Assembly (NCBI RefSeq): GCF_041904905.1 | Contig: NZ_JAYRMI010000066.1 | Coordinates: forward strand, 1 to 21,947 | Reading direction: 5' to 3' | DNA from: Zoogloea sp041904905 | GTDB lineage: Bacteria; Pseudomonadota; Gammaproteobacteria; Burkholderiales; Rhodocyclaceae | DNA: 21,947 nt | In this document: in pieces, positions 6,095-13,596 of the stretch | Position numbering within the stretch: the first letter of the stretch is position 1 | Layout: the number at the start of each line of letters is the position of its first letter | Program-made: the position numbers and the translations under genes | Notes under the pieces: model-generated | Told to the model about the DNA's origin: nothing | Database searches by the model: none | Seen by the model: the letters and a program-made list of their open reading frames with translations, nothing else

Positions 6095-6472
6095 TCAGCC
6101 CTGCAGCAGCTGCAGGATGGACTTGATCTCGGAACGGACGGAAGCCAGCTGCTCGCGCAGGCCGACGGATTCCTCGGCGTCCTCGCGCTTGCGGGCCGCC
6201 ATCTCGTCGAGACGGTTGCGCGCCCCGGAGATGGTGAAGCCGTCCCGGTACAGCAGCTCGCGGATGCGGCGGATCAGCAGCACCTCGTGGTGCTGGTAAT
6301 AACGCCGGTTGCCACCGCGCTTGACCGGCCGCAGCTGGGTGAATTCCTGCTCCCAGTAGCGCAGCACGTGGGGTTTGACCCCGCACAGGTCGCTCACCTC
6401 ACCGATGGTGAAGTAACGCTTGGCGGGGATGGGCGGCAGCTCGGCGGCTGCCGGGGCATCACTTTGCGACAT
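6095..6472 (-). CDS. MerR family transcriptional regulator downstream of ihfA
   Basis: 125 residues. A short Ala/Pro-rich N-terminus is followed by a MerR winged helix-turn-helix (about 19-88: YFTIGEVSDLCGVKPHVLRYW, then RRYYQHHEVLLIRRIRELLY), and the rest is a predicted coiled coil for dimerisation (about 89-125). There is no cysteine-rich or ligand-binding C-terminal domain, so no effector can be guessed. The ATG at 6472 lies inside the last codons of ihfA, a 14-base overlap, with GGAG about 10 bases upstream. A MerR protein directly after ihfA is a common arrangement in beta- and gammaproteobacteria, but its targets are not established. It should be the last gene of the translation operon. 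Confidence 0.93.
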   Translation of the reverse strand: MSQSDAPAAAELPPIPAKRYFTIGEVSDLCGVKPHVLRYWEQEFTQLRPVKRGGNRRYYQHHEVLLIRRIRELLYRDGFTISGARNRLDEMAARKREDAEESVGLREQLASVRSEIKSILQLLQG

Positions 6473-6764
6473 CGCTCAGTTGCTCCACATTGGCCTTCAG
6501 CTTCTGGCTGGCGTGGAAAGTCACCACGCGCCGGGCCGTGATCGGGATCTCTTCGCCGGTCTTGGGGTTACGCCCGGGGCGCTGGGGCTTCTCGCGCAAC
6601 TGGAAGTTGCCGAAGCCCGAGAGCTTGACGCAGTCGCCCCGCTCCAGCGCCAGCCGGATCTCCTCGAAAAAGCACTCCACCATATCCTTGGCTTCGCGCT
6701 TGTTGAGGCCCACCTGTTCGAAGAGCATGTCGGCGAGTTCCGCCTTGGTCAGCGTTGCGGCCAT
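6459..6764 (-). CDS. ihfA: Integration host factor subunit alpha
   Basis: 101 residues, full length. IHF is a heterodimeric nucleoid protein that bends DNA by more than 160 degrees at specific sites. The HU/IHF fold is complete: helical N-terminus (LTKAELADMLFEQVGLNKREAKDM), beta saddle, and the DNA-intercalating arm GRNPKTGEEIPI (64-75) with the conserved proline P67. The C-terminal half (ARRVVTFHASQKLKANVE) is typical of alpha. It starts 6 bases after pheT, the classical pheST-ihfA order, with only GGGG as a weak Shine-Dalgarno, suggesting coupling to pheT. Its partner ihfB is about 12 kb away (18582-18866). The subunit call rests on gene order and on the PITARRVVTF segment. Confidence 0.97.
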   Translation of the reverse strand: MAATLTKAELADMLFEQVGLNKREAKDMVECFFEEIRLALERGDCVKLSGFGNFQLREKPQRPGRNPKTGEEIPITARRVVTFHASQKLKANVEQLSDVAK

Positions 6765-6770
6765 GGTGTG

Positions 6771-9149
6771 TCAGCCCCGGAGCTTCGCGCCAAGGTTTTC
6801 CTCGGCATGACGGGTCAACAAAACCATCGCAGCATCCACTTCGGCATCCTCCAGAGTTCTCTGAGTTTCTTGCATAACTACGCGGAAAGCAAGGCTTTTC
6901 CGGCCAGGCTCGACACCTTTGCCCTGGTACTGATCGAACAATTCGACGCGCTGGACGATGGCCGGCGCGACCGCTTCGAGCCCTTCCAGCAGAGTGGCGG
7001 AAGCCACCGCCTGATCGACCACCAGGGCCAGATCGCGGGTGACCGCCGGGAAGCGGGAGACCTCGCGGTAGGCCGGCATCACGGTGTCCAGCATGGCGTC
7101 GAGTTCGATCTCGAAGACCACCGGCGCGGTGCCCAGCTCGTAGCGCTGGACCCAGATCGGGTGGAGTTCGCCGATGAAGCCGATCTCGCGGCCATCGAGC
7201 ACCACGCGGGCAGAACGGCCCGGGTGTAGCGCCGGATGGGTGGCGCGCTCGAACTTGGCGACGCGGGGCAGCAGCAGCGCTTCGAGATCCGCCTTCACGT
7301 CGAAGAAATCCACGTTGCGGTTGGCCTCGCCCCACTGCTCGGGCTTGGCAAAGCCGGCCGCCAGGGCCGCCAGCCGCACCGGCTGGTGGAAGCCGTCCAC
7401 CGGCTGGCCGGCCGCGTCGCGACGGAAGCAGCGGCCGATCTCGAACACGCGGACGCGGTTGGTCTGGCGCTTGCGGTTGGTGACCACGTTGGCCACCAGG
7501 CCGCCGATCAGGCTGGAGCGCATCACGCTCATCTGGCTGGCAATGGGGTTGGCGAGGCGCACCGGGTCGGTGTTGCCGGCGAAATCCTTCTCCCAGGCTT
7601 CTTCGACGAAGGCGAAGTTGATGACCTCCTGGTATTCGCGGCCGGCCACCAGACGGCGCACCGACATGGTGTCGCGCCGGGCCTCGGGCCGCGGCAGCAT
7701 GGTGATCGGGCCGCGCGGGGCATGGGTCGGGATGTTGTCGTAGCCGTGCAGGCGGGCGATCTCCTCGATCAGGTCTTCCTCGATCTCCACGTCGAAACGG
7801 TACGAGGGCGGGGTGACGATGAAGTCGTCGCCGTCGCGCTGGACGTCGAGTTCGAGGCGCCGGAACATCTCGGCCACGTCGTCGGCGCCAAGCTGGATGC
7901 CCAGCACGCGGCGCACGCGGCTGGCGCGCAGGCGGATCGGGGCGCGCCGGGGCAGCCGGTCGGCCGCCACGGCCTCGACCACCGGGCCGGGCTGGCCGCC
8001 GCAGATGTCGAGGATCAGGCGGGTGGCGCGCTCGATGGCCTTGGGCGCGAGGGCGAAATCCACGCCGCGCTCGAAACGGTAGGACGCATCGGACGAGAAG
8101 CCGCAGGCGCGGGCGCGGCCGGCGATGGCGTCGGGGGCGAAGAAGGCGCTCTCGAGGAACAGATCGGTGGTGTCGAGGGTGATCCCGCTCTCCTCGCCGC
8201 CCATCACGCCGGCCATGGCCAGCGCGCGGCTGTCGTCGGCGATCAGGAGGGTGTCGGCGGCGGGGGTGACGGTCTGGCCGTTGAGGAGCAGCAGCTGCTC
8301 GCCGGCCTGGGGCAGACGGGCGTGGATGGCGCCGTTCAACTTCGCATCGTCGAAGGCGTGGAGCGGCTGGCCCAGTTCGAGCATCACGTAGTTGGTGACA
8401 TCCACCAGCGCGCTGATCGAGCGGATGCCGCTACGCGCAAGGCGCTGCTTCATCCATTCGGGCGTCGGGGCCTTGGCGTCCACGCCGCGGATCACCCGGC
8501 CGCAGTAGCGCGGGCAGGCTTCGGGGGCGTCGAGGACCACGGCGCGGGTCGCGTCGATGGTGGGCGCAACCGCCTCGCACGCCGGCAGGCTGAGGGCCGC
8601 GCCGGTGAGCCCGGCGACTTCGCGGGCAATGCCGGAGAGGCTCAGGCAGTCGGCCCGGTTGGGGGTCAGCTTGATGGTGAACAGGGTGTCGTTGAGGGCG
8701 AGGTACTCGCGCAGGTCGGTGCCCACGGGGGCATCGTCCGGCAGCACCAACAGGCCGCTGCTCTCTTCCGAGATGCCCAGCTCCTTGGCCGAGCACAGCA
8801 TGCCGAAGGATTCGACGCCGCGCAGCTTGGCCGCCTTGATGCCGAAACCGGCCAGATCGGCGCCCACCAGCGCGCACGGAATCTTGATGCCGGCCGCCGC
8901 GTTGGGCGCACCGCAGACGATCTGCAGCAGCGCGCCCTGCCCCGCGTCCACCTTGCAGACGCGCAGCTTGTCGGCGTTGGGGTGCTTCTCGGCTTCGACG
9001 ATCTGCGCCACGACCACCTTGGAGAACACCGCGGCGACGCCGTCCTGTTCTTCCACTTCCAGCCCCGCCATGGTGAGCAAATGCCCAAGCTGGTCCGAAT
9101 CCAGCGCCGGACTGACGAAACTGCGCAACCAGAGTTCTGAGAATTGCAT
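6771..9149 (-). CDS. pheT: Phenylalanyl-tRNA synthetase beta subunit
   Basis: 792 residues, normal for the bacterial long form. With PheS it forms the alpha2-beta2 enzyme charging tRNA-Phe. Domains in order: N-terminal region and EMAP-like tRNA-binding domain (about 40-150, with VVVAQIVEAEKHPNADKLRVC), B3/B4 editing domain (about 210-370), B5 domain (about 400-475), class-II-like catalytic-core fold, and the C-terminal anticodon-binding FDX-ACB domain (about 700-792, starting near YREVSRFPAVTRDLALVVD). It begins 9 bases after pheS, with which it is cotranscribed, and is followed 6 bases later by ihfA. No interruption is seen. Confidence 0.98.
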   Translation of the reverse strand: MQFSELWLRSFVSPALDSDQLGHLLTMAGLEVEEQDGVAAVFSKVVVAQIVEAEKHPNADKLRVCKVDAGQGALLQIVCGAPNAAAGIKIPCALVGADLAGFGIKAAKLRGVESFGMLCSAKELGISEESSGLLVLPDDAPVGTDLREYLALNDTLFTIKLTPNRADCLSLSGIAREVAGLTGAALSLPACEAVAPTIDATRAVVLDAPEACPRYCGRVIRGVDAKAPTPEWMKQRLARSGIRSISALVDVTNYVMLELGQPLHAFDDAKLNGAIHARLPQAGEQLLLLNGQTVTPAADTLLIADDSRALAMAGVMGGEESGITLDTTDLFLESAFFAPDAIAGRARACGFSSDASYRFERGVDFALAPKAIERATRLILDICGGQPGPVVEAVAADRLPRRAPIRLRASRVRRVLGIQLGADDVAEMFRRLELDVQRDGDDFIVTPPSYRFDVEIEEDLIEEIARLHGYDNIPTHAPRGPITMLPRPEARRDTMSVRRLVAGREYQEVINFAFVEEAWEKDFAGNTDPVRLANPIASQMSVMRSSLIGGLVANVVTNRKRQTNRVRVFEIGRCFRRDAAGQPVDGFHQPVRLAALAAGFAKPEQWGEANRNVDFFDVKADLEALLLPRVAKFERATHPALHPGRSARVVLDGREIGFIGELHPIWVQRYELGTAPVVFEIELDAMLDTVMPAYREVSRFPAVTRDLALVVDQAVASATLLEGLEAVAPAIVQRVELFDQYQGKGVEPGRKSLAFRVVMQETQRTLEDAEVDAAMVLLTRHAEENLGAKLRG

Positions 9150-9158
9150 GGCTTGGGC

Positions 9159-10190
9159 TTACCTGAATTGACCGAGGAAACGAAGATCGCCTTCGAAGAA
9201 GAGGCGCAGGTCATTGACGCCGTAACGCAGCATCGTGAGACGGTCCGGCCCCATGCCGAAGGCGAAGCCGGTGTAGCGCTCGGGGTCGATGCCGCCGTAG
9301 CGCAGCACGTTGGGGTGGACCATGCCGCAACCGGCGATCTCCAGCCAGCGGCCCTTCATCGCGCCGCTCATGAAGGCCACGTCGATTTCGGCGGAGGGCT
9401 CGGTGAACGGGAAGAAGGACGGGCGGAAGCGCACCTGCAGGTCGTCGCTCTCGAAGAAGCTGCGCAGGAAATCGGCGACCACGCCCTTCAGGTCGGCGAA
9501 GCTGACGGTCTCGCCGACCCACAGGCCCTCGACCTGGTGGAACATGGGCGAGTGGGTGGCGTCGGAGTCGACGCGATAGACGCGGCCCGGCGCGATCACG
9601 CGCAGCTCGGGCATCGTCGGCTTATCTTTGTGGGCGGCCACGTGGGCCTGCATCGCCCGGATCTGCACCGGGCTGGTGTGGGTACGCAGCAGCACGCCTT
9701 CGCCGTTTTCCAGGTAGAAGGTGTCGTGCATCGACCGGGCCGGGTGGTTGGCCGGGGTGTTCAGCGCGGTGAAGTTGTAGAAATCGGTCTCGATCTCGGG
9801 GCCCTCGGCCACATCGAAACCGATGGAGCGGAACAACTGCTCGACCCGTTCGAGGGTTCGCACGACCGGGTGCAGGCCGCCCAGCCCGGCACCACGGCCC
9901 GGCAGGGTGACATCCAGCGCCTCGGCAGCAAGCTGGGCTTCGAGGGCAGCCTGTTGGAGGGCATCGCGGCGCGCATTCAGCAGCGCTTCGATGGCCGTCT
10001 TGGCCTTGTTGATCTCGGCGCCGGCGGCCTTGCGGGCTTCCGGATCGAGCTTGCCGAGGCCCTTGAGGAGTTCGGTGAGCGAACCGCCCTTGCCGAAGTA
10101 ACGCGCCTTTGCGGCTTCGAGGGAGGCGCTGTCCGCAACCGCGGCGAAAGCGGCGCCGGCCTCTTCGACGAGTTGATCGAGTTGATCCAT
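9159..10190 (-). CDS. pheS: Phenylalanyl-tRNA synthetase alpha subunit
   Basis: 343 residues. This is the catalytic subunit: an N-terminal antiparallel coiled coil (about 1-90) that contacts tRNA-Phe, followed by the class II core with RPSFFPFTEPSAEIDVAF (motif 2 region), GCGMVHPNVLRYGG, and motif 3 in GFAFGMGPDRLTMLRYGVND. The ATG at 10190 has no strong Shine-Dalgarno (CGGGATAAGACTGAAAA precedes it). A strong terminator ends only about 29 bases before the start (10220-10246), so expression must come from readthrough, attenuation or a promoter overlapping the hairpin. E. coli has a pheM leader peptide at this place; none is visible here. Confidence 0.98.
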   Translation of the reverse strand: MDQLDQLVEEAGAAFAAVADSASLEAAKARYFGKGGSLTELLKGLGKLDPEARKAAGAEINKAKTAIEALLNARRDALQQAALEAQLAAEALDVTLPGRGAGLGGLHPVVRTLERVEQLFRSIGFDVAEGPEIETDFYNFTALNTPANHPARSMHDTFYLENGEGVLLRTHTSPVQIRAMQAHVAAHKDKPTMPELRVIAPGRVYRVDSDATHSPMFHQVEGLWVGETVSFADLKGVVADFLRSFFESDDLQVRFRPSFFPFTEPSAEIDVAFMSGAMKGRWLEIAGCGMVHPNVLRYGGIDPERYTGFAFGMGPDRLTMLRYGVNDLRLFFEGDLRFLGQFR

Positions 10191-10219
10191 TTTTCAGTCT
10201 TATCCCGGGTTCAGGACAA

Positions 10220-10246
10220 AAAAAAGGAGGCCAGGCCTCCTTTTTT
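10220..10246. terminator. Strong terminator between rplT and pheS
   Basis: AAAAAAGGAGG (10220-10230) pairs perfectly with CCTCCTTTTTT (10236-10246) over 11 bp with loop CCAGG; on the minus strand a run of nine T follows the GC stem. It begins 14 bases after the rplT stop and ends about 29 bases before pheS. It therefore either divides the operon or works as an attenuator for pheST. Confidence 0.92.
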
Positions 10247-10260
10247 CGTGCTGCGGAAAC

Positions 10261-10620
10261 TTACGCAGCGAGCTTGGCCTTGGCTTGTTCGGCGAGCGCC
10301 GCAAAAGCGGGCTTGTCAAACACGGCCAGATCGGCCAGAACCTTGCGGTCCACTTCGATGGAAGCCTTCTTCAGGCCGTTCATGAAGCGGCTGTAGGTCA
10401 GACCGACTTCACGCGCGGCGGCGTTGATACGGGCGATCCACAGGGCACGGAACTGACGCTTGCGCTGACGACGGTCACGGTAGGCATATTGCCCAGCCTT
10501 CATCACCGCCTGCTTGGCGATCCGGTATACGTTCTTGCGACGGCCGCGGTAACCCTTGGCTTGGTCGAGGACTTTTTTGTGACGGGCACGTGCGGTTACA
10601 CCGCGTTTAACTCGGGGCAT
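10261..10620 (-). CDS. rplT: 50S ribosomal protein L20
   Basis: 119 residues, full length. L20 is essential early in 50S assembly and, in E. coli, represses translation of rpmI-rplT. A long basic N-terminal extension (MPRVKRGVTARARHKKVLDQAKGYRG...) inserts into 23S rRNA; the C-terminal globular part (from about residue 60, LWIARINAAAREVGLTYSRFM) is the portion that binds both rRNA and the regulatory mRNA. An AGGAG lies 6 bases before the ATG at 10620, the best Shine-Dalgarno in the operon. It follows rpmI by 14 bases and is closed by the terminator at 10220-10246. Confidence 0.99.
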   Translation of the reverse strand: MPRVKRGVTARARHKKVLDQAKGYRGRRKNVYRIAKQAVMKAGQYAYRDRRQRKRQFRALWIARINAAAREVGLTYSRFMNGLKKASIEVDRKVLADLAVFDKPAFAALAEQAKAKLAA

Positions 10621-10634
10621 TGCGTTCTCCTAGA

Positions 10635-10832
10635 TCAGGCGTAGGGCATCATGGCGCGGATGGACTTTTCGTCCGCAGCGTGAACGGCAGTCATGCCGCG
10701 CAGCTGGCGCTTGCTCTTGGTCGTCTTCTTGGTCAGGATGTGGCGCTTGAACGCCTGCGAACGCTTGATGCTACCGCTAGAGCGGATCTTGAACCGCTTG
10801 GCGGCCCCGCTCTTGGTCTTCATCTTGGGCAT
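10635..10832 (-). CDS. rpmI: 50S ribosomal protein L35
   Basis: 65 residues, full length. A small basic ribosomal protein, MPKMKTKSGAAKRFKI at the N-terminus, ending ADEKSIRAMMPYA. A GGAG is 7 bases before the ATG at 10832. It is coupled to rplT downstream. Upstream, a 149-base gap with three hairpins separates it from infC, the place where L20 binds the mRNA in E. coli. Confidence 0.99.
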   Translation of the reverse strand: MPKMKTKSGAAKRFKIRSSGSIKRSQAFKRHILTKKTTKSKRQLRGMTAVHAADEKSIRAMMPYA

Positions 10833-10981
10833 GAAGTACTCCAGCTTATGTCATGGCCCCGGGTGGTTTTCGACTTCCGAAAACGCTTCAACAACCCGTC
10901 ACCACTTGTTTCCGGCGGACTATCCTGTCCGCCGTATTCCGGCGCCTGACCAGTGTCAGGGCACCGGGAATTCCTTGAAGC
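10833..10981 (-). promoter_or_regulatory. infC-rpmI intergenic leader, candidate L20 autoregulatory element
   Basis: Three perfect hairpins lie in 149 bases: CCTGAC/GTCAGG (10945-10950 with 10955-10960, 4-base loop), CGGCGGAC/GTCCGCCG (10913-10920 with 10927-10934, 6-base loop) and GTTTTCG/CGAAAAC (10866-10872 with 10878-10884, 5-base loop). None has a T-tract, so they are not terminators. The position, just before rpmI, is where L20 binds in E. coli. Binding here is inference. Confidence 0.55.
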
Positions 10982-11503
10982 TCAGTGCTTCTTCTTCGGC
11001 GCGATGACCATGATCATCTGGCGCCCTTCCATCTTCGGCATCTGCTCGACCTGACCGATCTCTTCGAGATCCGCCTTGACGCGCTCGAGCTGACGCATGC
11101 CGAACTCCTGGTGCGCCATCTCGCGGCCACGGAAACGGAGGGTCACCTTCGCCTTGTCGCCTTCGTTCAGGAACTTGATGAGGTTACGCAGCTTGATCTG
11201 GTAGTCGTTCTCGTCCGTACCCGGGCGGAGCTTGACTTCCTTGACCTGAATCTGCTTCTGCTTCTGCTTGGCTTCGTGGGCCCGCTTGGCTTCTTCGTAC
11301 TTGTACTTGCCGAAGTCCATCAAGCGGCACACGGGCGGCTTGGCCATCGGTGCGATCTCGACGAGATCCACGCCGGCTTCGTCCGCCGCTTCCAGTGCAG
11401 CACGCAAAGAGACGATGCCGATCTGCTCACCGTCCTCACCCGTCAAACGCACCTCCGGCGCATTGATTTCGCCGTTGACGCGCAGCTTCTTTTCCTGAGC
11501 GAT
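10982..11503 (-). CDS. infC: Translation initiation factor IF-3, probable ATC start
   Basis: 173 residues from the proposed start. IF-3 binds the 30S subunit and rejects non-canonical start codons and subunit joining. N-terminal domain (about 1-75, with RVNGEINAPEVRL and PVCRLMDFGKYKYE), lysine-rich linker, C-terminal domain (about 85-173, with KEVKLRPGTDENDYQIKLR and VTLRFRGREMAHQEFG). The frame opens at a TTG (11518), but that codon lies inside the only Shine-Dalgarno, GGAG (11516-11513), and nothing resembling a site precedes it. ATC at 11503 is nine bases after GGAG and gives the expected N-terminus IAQEKKLRVN. IF-3 genes commonly begin with AUU or AUC so that IF-3 represses its own synthesis, so ATC is preferred. 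It lies 27 bases after the thrS stop. Confidence 0.97.
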   Translation of the reverse strand: MAQEKKLRVNGEINAPEVRLTGEDGEQIGIVSLRAALEAADEAGVDLVEIAPMAKPPVCRLMDFGKYKYEEAKRAHEAKQKQKQIQVKEVKLRPGTDENDYQIKLRNLIKFLNEGDKAKVTLRFRGREMAHQEFGMRQLERVKADLEEIGQVEQMPKMEGRQMIMVIAPKKKH

Positions 11504-11530
11504 GGTTTGATTCTCCAAAAAAACAAAAAG

Positions 11531-13447
11531 TTAGGCCGTGCCGGCGAACGTGGAAATTTCACGCTGCCAACGCTCGACAACTGTATCGAGGGACAATTGG
11601 CCGAGGTCTTGATTACCCCGGGCGCGCACGGCCACCACACCGGCTGCCTTTTCCTTGTCGCCGACAACCAGCAGATAAGGCAGCTTTCGTACGCTATGTT
11701 CGCGTATTTTATAAGTAATTTTCTCGTTGCGCAAATCCGCCTCGACGCGGAAGCCTTTGGCGCGGAGCGCCTTGACCACATCCGTGACGTAATCGGCCTG
11801 CGCCTCGGAGATGTTCAGCACCACCGCCTGCACCGGCGACAGCCACAGGGGCAGCGCACCGGCGTGGTTTTCGATGAGGATACCGATGAAGCGCTCCAGC
11901 GAACCGAGGATCGCCCGGTGCAGCATGACGGGGCGGCGACGCGAATTGTCTTCGGCGACATACTCGGCGTCGAGACGCTCCGGCAGCACGAAGTCGAGCT
12001 GCATGGTGCCGCACTGCCAGGAGCGCCCCAGGGCGTCCTTGACGTGGTATTCGATCTTCGGGCCATAGAAGGCCCCCTCGCCCGGCAGCTCTTCCCACTG
12101 GTGACCAGACGCCGCCAGCGCTTCGCGCAGACCGGACTCGGCCTTATCCCAGATCTCGTCGCTGCCGGCGCGCTTTTCGGGACGCAGGGACAGCTTGACC
12201 GCCACATCGGTGAAGCCGAAATCGCGATACACGCGGGAGAGCAGTTCGTTGAAGGCGGTGACCTCGGCAACGATCTGGTCTTCGGTGCAGAAGATGTGGG
12301 CGTCGTCCTGCACAAAACCGCGCACGCGCATCAGGCCGTGCAGCGCGCCGGAGGGCTCGTTGCGATGACAGGAGCCGAACTCGGCCAGACGCAGCGGCAG
12401 ATCGCGATAGGAGTGCAGGCCGTGGTTGTAGATCTGGACATGGCCCGGGCAGTTCATCGGTTTGATCGCGTAGTCGCGCTTTTCCGACTCGGTGGTGAAC
12501 ATGTTGTCCCGGTAGTTGTCCCAGTGGCCGGACTTCTCCCACAGGCTACGGTCCATCACCAGCGGGGTCTTGACCTCCTGGTAGCCCGCCTCATTGAGCA
12601 CCCGGCGCATGTACTGCTCGATCTGCTGCCAGAGGGTCCAGCCGTGCGGATGCCAGAACACCATGCCCGGCGCTTCATCCTGCAGGTGAAAGAGGTCGAG
12701 CTGCTTGCCAAGGCGGCGATGGTCGCGCTTCTCGGCTTCCTCCAGCATGTGCAGGTAGGCTTCCTGATCTTCCTTCTTCGCCCAGGCGGTGCCGTAGATG
12801 CGCTGCAGCATCTCGTTCTTCGAGTCGCCACGCCAGTAGGCGCCGGCCACCTTCATCAGCTTGAAGACCTTGAGCTTGCCGGTGGACGGCACGTGGGGGC
12901 CGCGGCACAGGTCGGTGAAATCGCCTTCGCGGTACAGCGAGACATCCTGATCCGCGGGAATCGAGGCGATGATCTCAGCCTTGTAGTGTTCGCCGATGGA
13001 CTTGAAGTAGGCCACCGCCTCGTTGCGCGGCAGCACGCTGCGCTCGACCGGAATGTCGCGCTTGACGAGTTCCTGCATGCGCGCTTCGATCTTCTCGAGG
13101 TCTTCGGGCGTAAACGGACGCTTGTAGGAGAAATCGTAGTAGAAGCCGTTCTCGATCACCGGGCCGATGGTCACCTGCGCATCGGGGAACAGCTCCTTCA
13201 CCGCGTAGGCCAGCAGGTGGGCGGTGGAGTGACGAATGAGTTCGAGACCGTCGGCGTCCTTGTCGGTGACGATCGCCAGCGCGGTGTCGCCTTCGATGAG
13301 GTGAGAGGTATCGACGAGCCGGCCATCGATCTTGCCGGCGAGCGCGGCGCGAGCCAGACCCGCACCGATGGAGGCAGCAACCTGGGCAATCGTCACGGGC
13401 TGCTCGAAACTGCGTACGGAACCGTCGGGCAAGGTGATGTTGGGCAT
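11531..13447 (-). CDS. thrS: Threonyl-tRNA synthetase
   Basis: 638 residues, complete. Charges tRNA-Thr and edits mischarged serine. Domains: TGS (1-61), second N-terminal editing domain with the HxxxH pair H73/H77 (RHSTAH), linker, class II core with MNCPGH, motif 2 FGSCHRNEPSGALHG and motif 3 MLHRAILGSLERFIG, and anticodon-binding domain (about 535-638). The zinc ligands (Cys of NCPGH, His of DDAHIFC, His of MLHRA) are in place. The ATG at 13447 has GGAGCGAGCC upstream. It heads the operon thrS-infC-rpmI-rplT. No promoter is seen between it and the tRNA-Val gene; instead a short ORF and a terminator precede it, suggesting attenuation of a tRNA-Val-initiated transcript. Confidence 0.98.
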   Translation of the reverse strand: MPNITLPDGSVRSFEQPVTIAQVAASIGAGLARAALAGKIDGRLVDTSHLIEGDTALAIVTDKDADGLELIRHSTAHLLAYAVKELFPDAQVTIGPVIENGFYYDFSYKRPFTPEDLEKIEARMQELVKRDIPVERSVLPRNEAVAYFKSIGEHYKAEIIASIPADQDVSLYREGDFTDLCRGPHVPSTGKLKVFKLMKVAGAYWRGDSKNEMLQRIYGTAWAKKEDQEAYLHMLEEAEKRDHRRLGKQLDLFHLQDEAPGMVFWHPHGWTLWQQIEQYMRRVLNEAGYQEVKTPLVMDRSLWEKSGHWDNYRDNMFTTESEKRDYAIKPMNCPGHVQIYNHGLHSYRDLPLRLAEFGSCHRNEPSGALHGLMRVRGFVQDDAHIFCTEDQIVAEVTAFNELLSRVYRDFGFTDVAVKLSLRPEKRAGSDEIWDKAESGLREALAASGHQWEELPGEGAFYGPKIEYHVKDALGRSWQCGTMQLDFVLPERLDAEYVAEDNSRRRPVMLHRAILGSLERFIGILIENHAGALPLWLSPVQAVVLNISEAQADYVTDVVKALRAKGFRVEADLRNEKITYKIREHSVRKLPYLLVVGDKEKAAGVVAVRARGNQDLGQLSLDTVVERWQREISTFAGTA

Positions 13448-13479
13448 GATGGCTCGCTCCGGGAAAATTCAGGGCAAAA

Positions 13480-13506
13480 AAAAAGTGCGGACGAGCCGCA
13501 CTTTTT
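13480..13506. terminator. Strong terminator / candidate attenuator before thrS
   Basis: AAAAAGTGCGG (13480-13490) pairs with CCGCACTTTTT (13496-13506), an 11-bp stem with loop ACGAG. On the minus strand a nine-base T-run follows the GC stem. It sits about 33 bases before the thrS start and about 40 bases after the 9-codon leader ORF. It may simply end the tRNA-Val transcript, or it may gate readthrough into thrS. Confidence 0.9.
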
Positions 13507-13514
13507 CTTTTTCT

Positions 13515-13584
13515 GGAAAACGCCTTACAGCAGACTCGGGATGAGTTAGTCCTGCTTGCTGCAAGTTCGAGACATTCGTTTTCC
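13515..13584 (-). promoter_or_regulatory. Structured thrS leader with nested inverted repeats
   Basis: GGAAAACG of the leader ORF Shine-Dalgarno region (13584-13577 on the minus strand) is perfectly complementary to CGTTTTCC (13522-13515) just before the terminator. Inside lies an 8-bp stem with one bulge: AGCAGGACT (13556-13548) with AGTCTGCT (13536-13529), covering the end of the leader ORF. A ribosome on the leader ORF would disrupt both. The pairing is read directly; regulation is inference. Confidence 0.5.
13546..13575 (-). CDS. Candidate thrS leader peptide (9 aa, MSRTCSKQD)
   Basis: Ten codons from ATG at 13575 to TAA at 13546, with AAGGA about seven bases before the ATG, 21 bases after the tRNA-Val CCA end. 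The spacing of Shine-Dalgarno, short ORF, hairpin and terminator is that of a ribosome-mediated attenuator. It contains a single Thr codon (ACT, an uncommon codon in this GC-rich genome) as codon 4, not a run, so threonine sensing is not obvious. A chance ORF of this length is possible. Confidence 0.45.
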   Translation of the reverse strand: MSRTCSKQD

Positions 13585-13596
13585 TTCTTAGGTGTT

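Noticed and set aside
7236..9140. Long plus-strand frame opposite pheT (634 codons), and similar ones opposite thrS (10985-13549), ugd (14815-16995) and rpsA (19217-20629)
   Set aside because: All are antisense shadows of confident genes; composition is typical of complementary GC-rich codons.
10191..10260. A pheM-like leader peptide before pheS
   Set aside because: No short ORF with Shine-Dalgarno and Phe codons lies between the rplT stop and the terminator.
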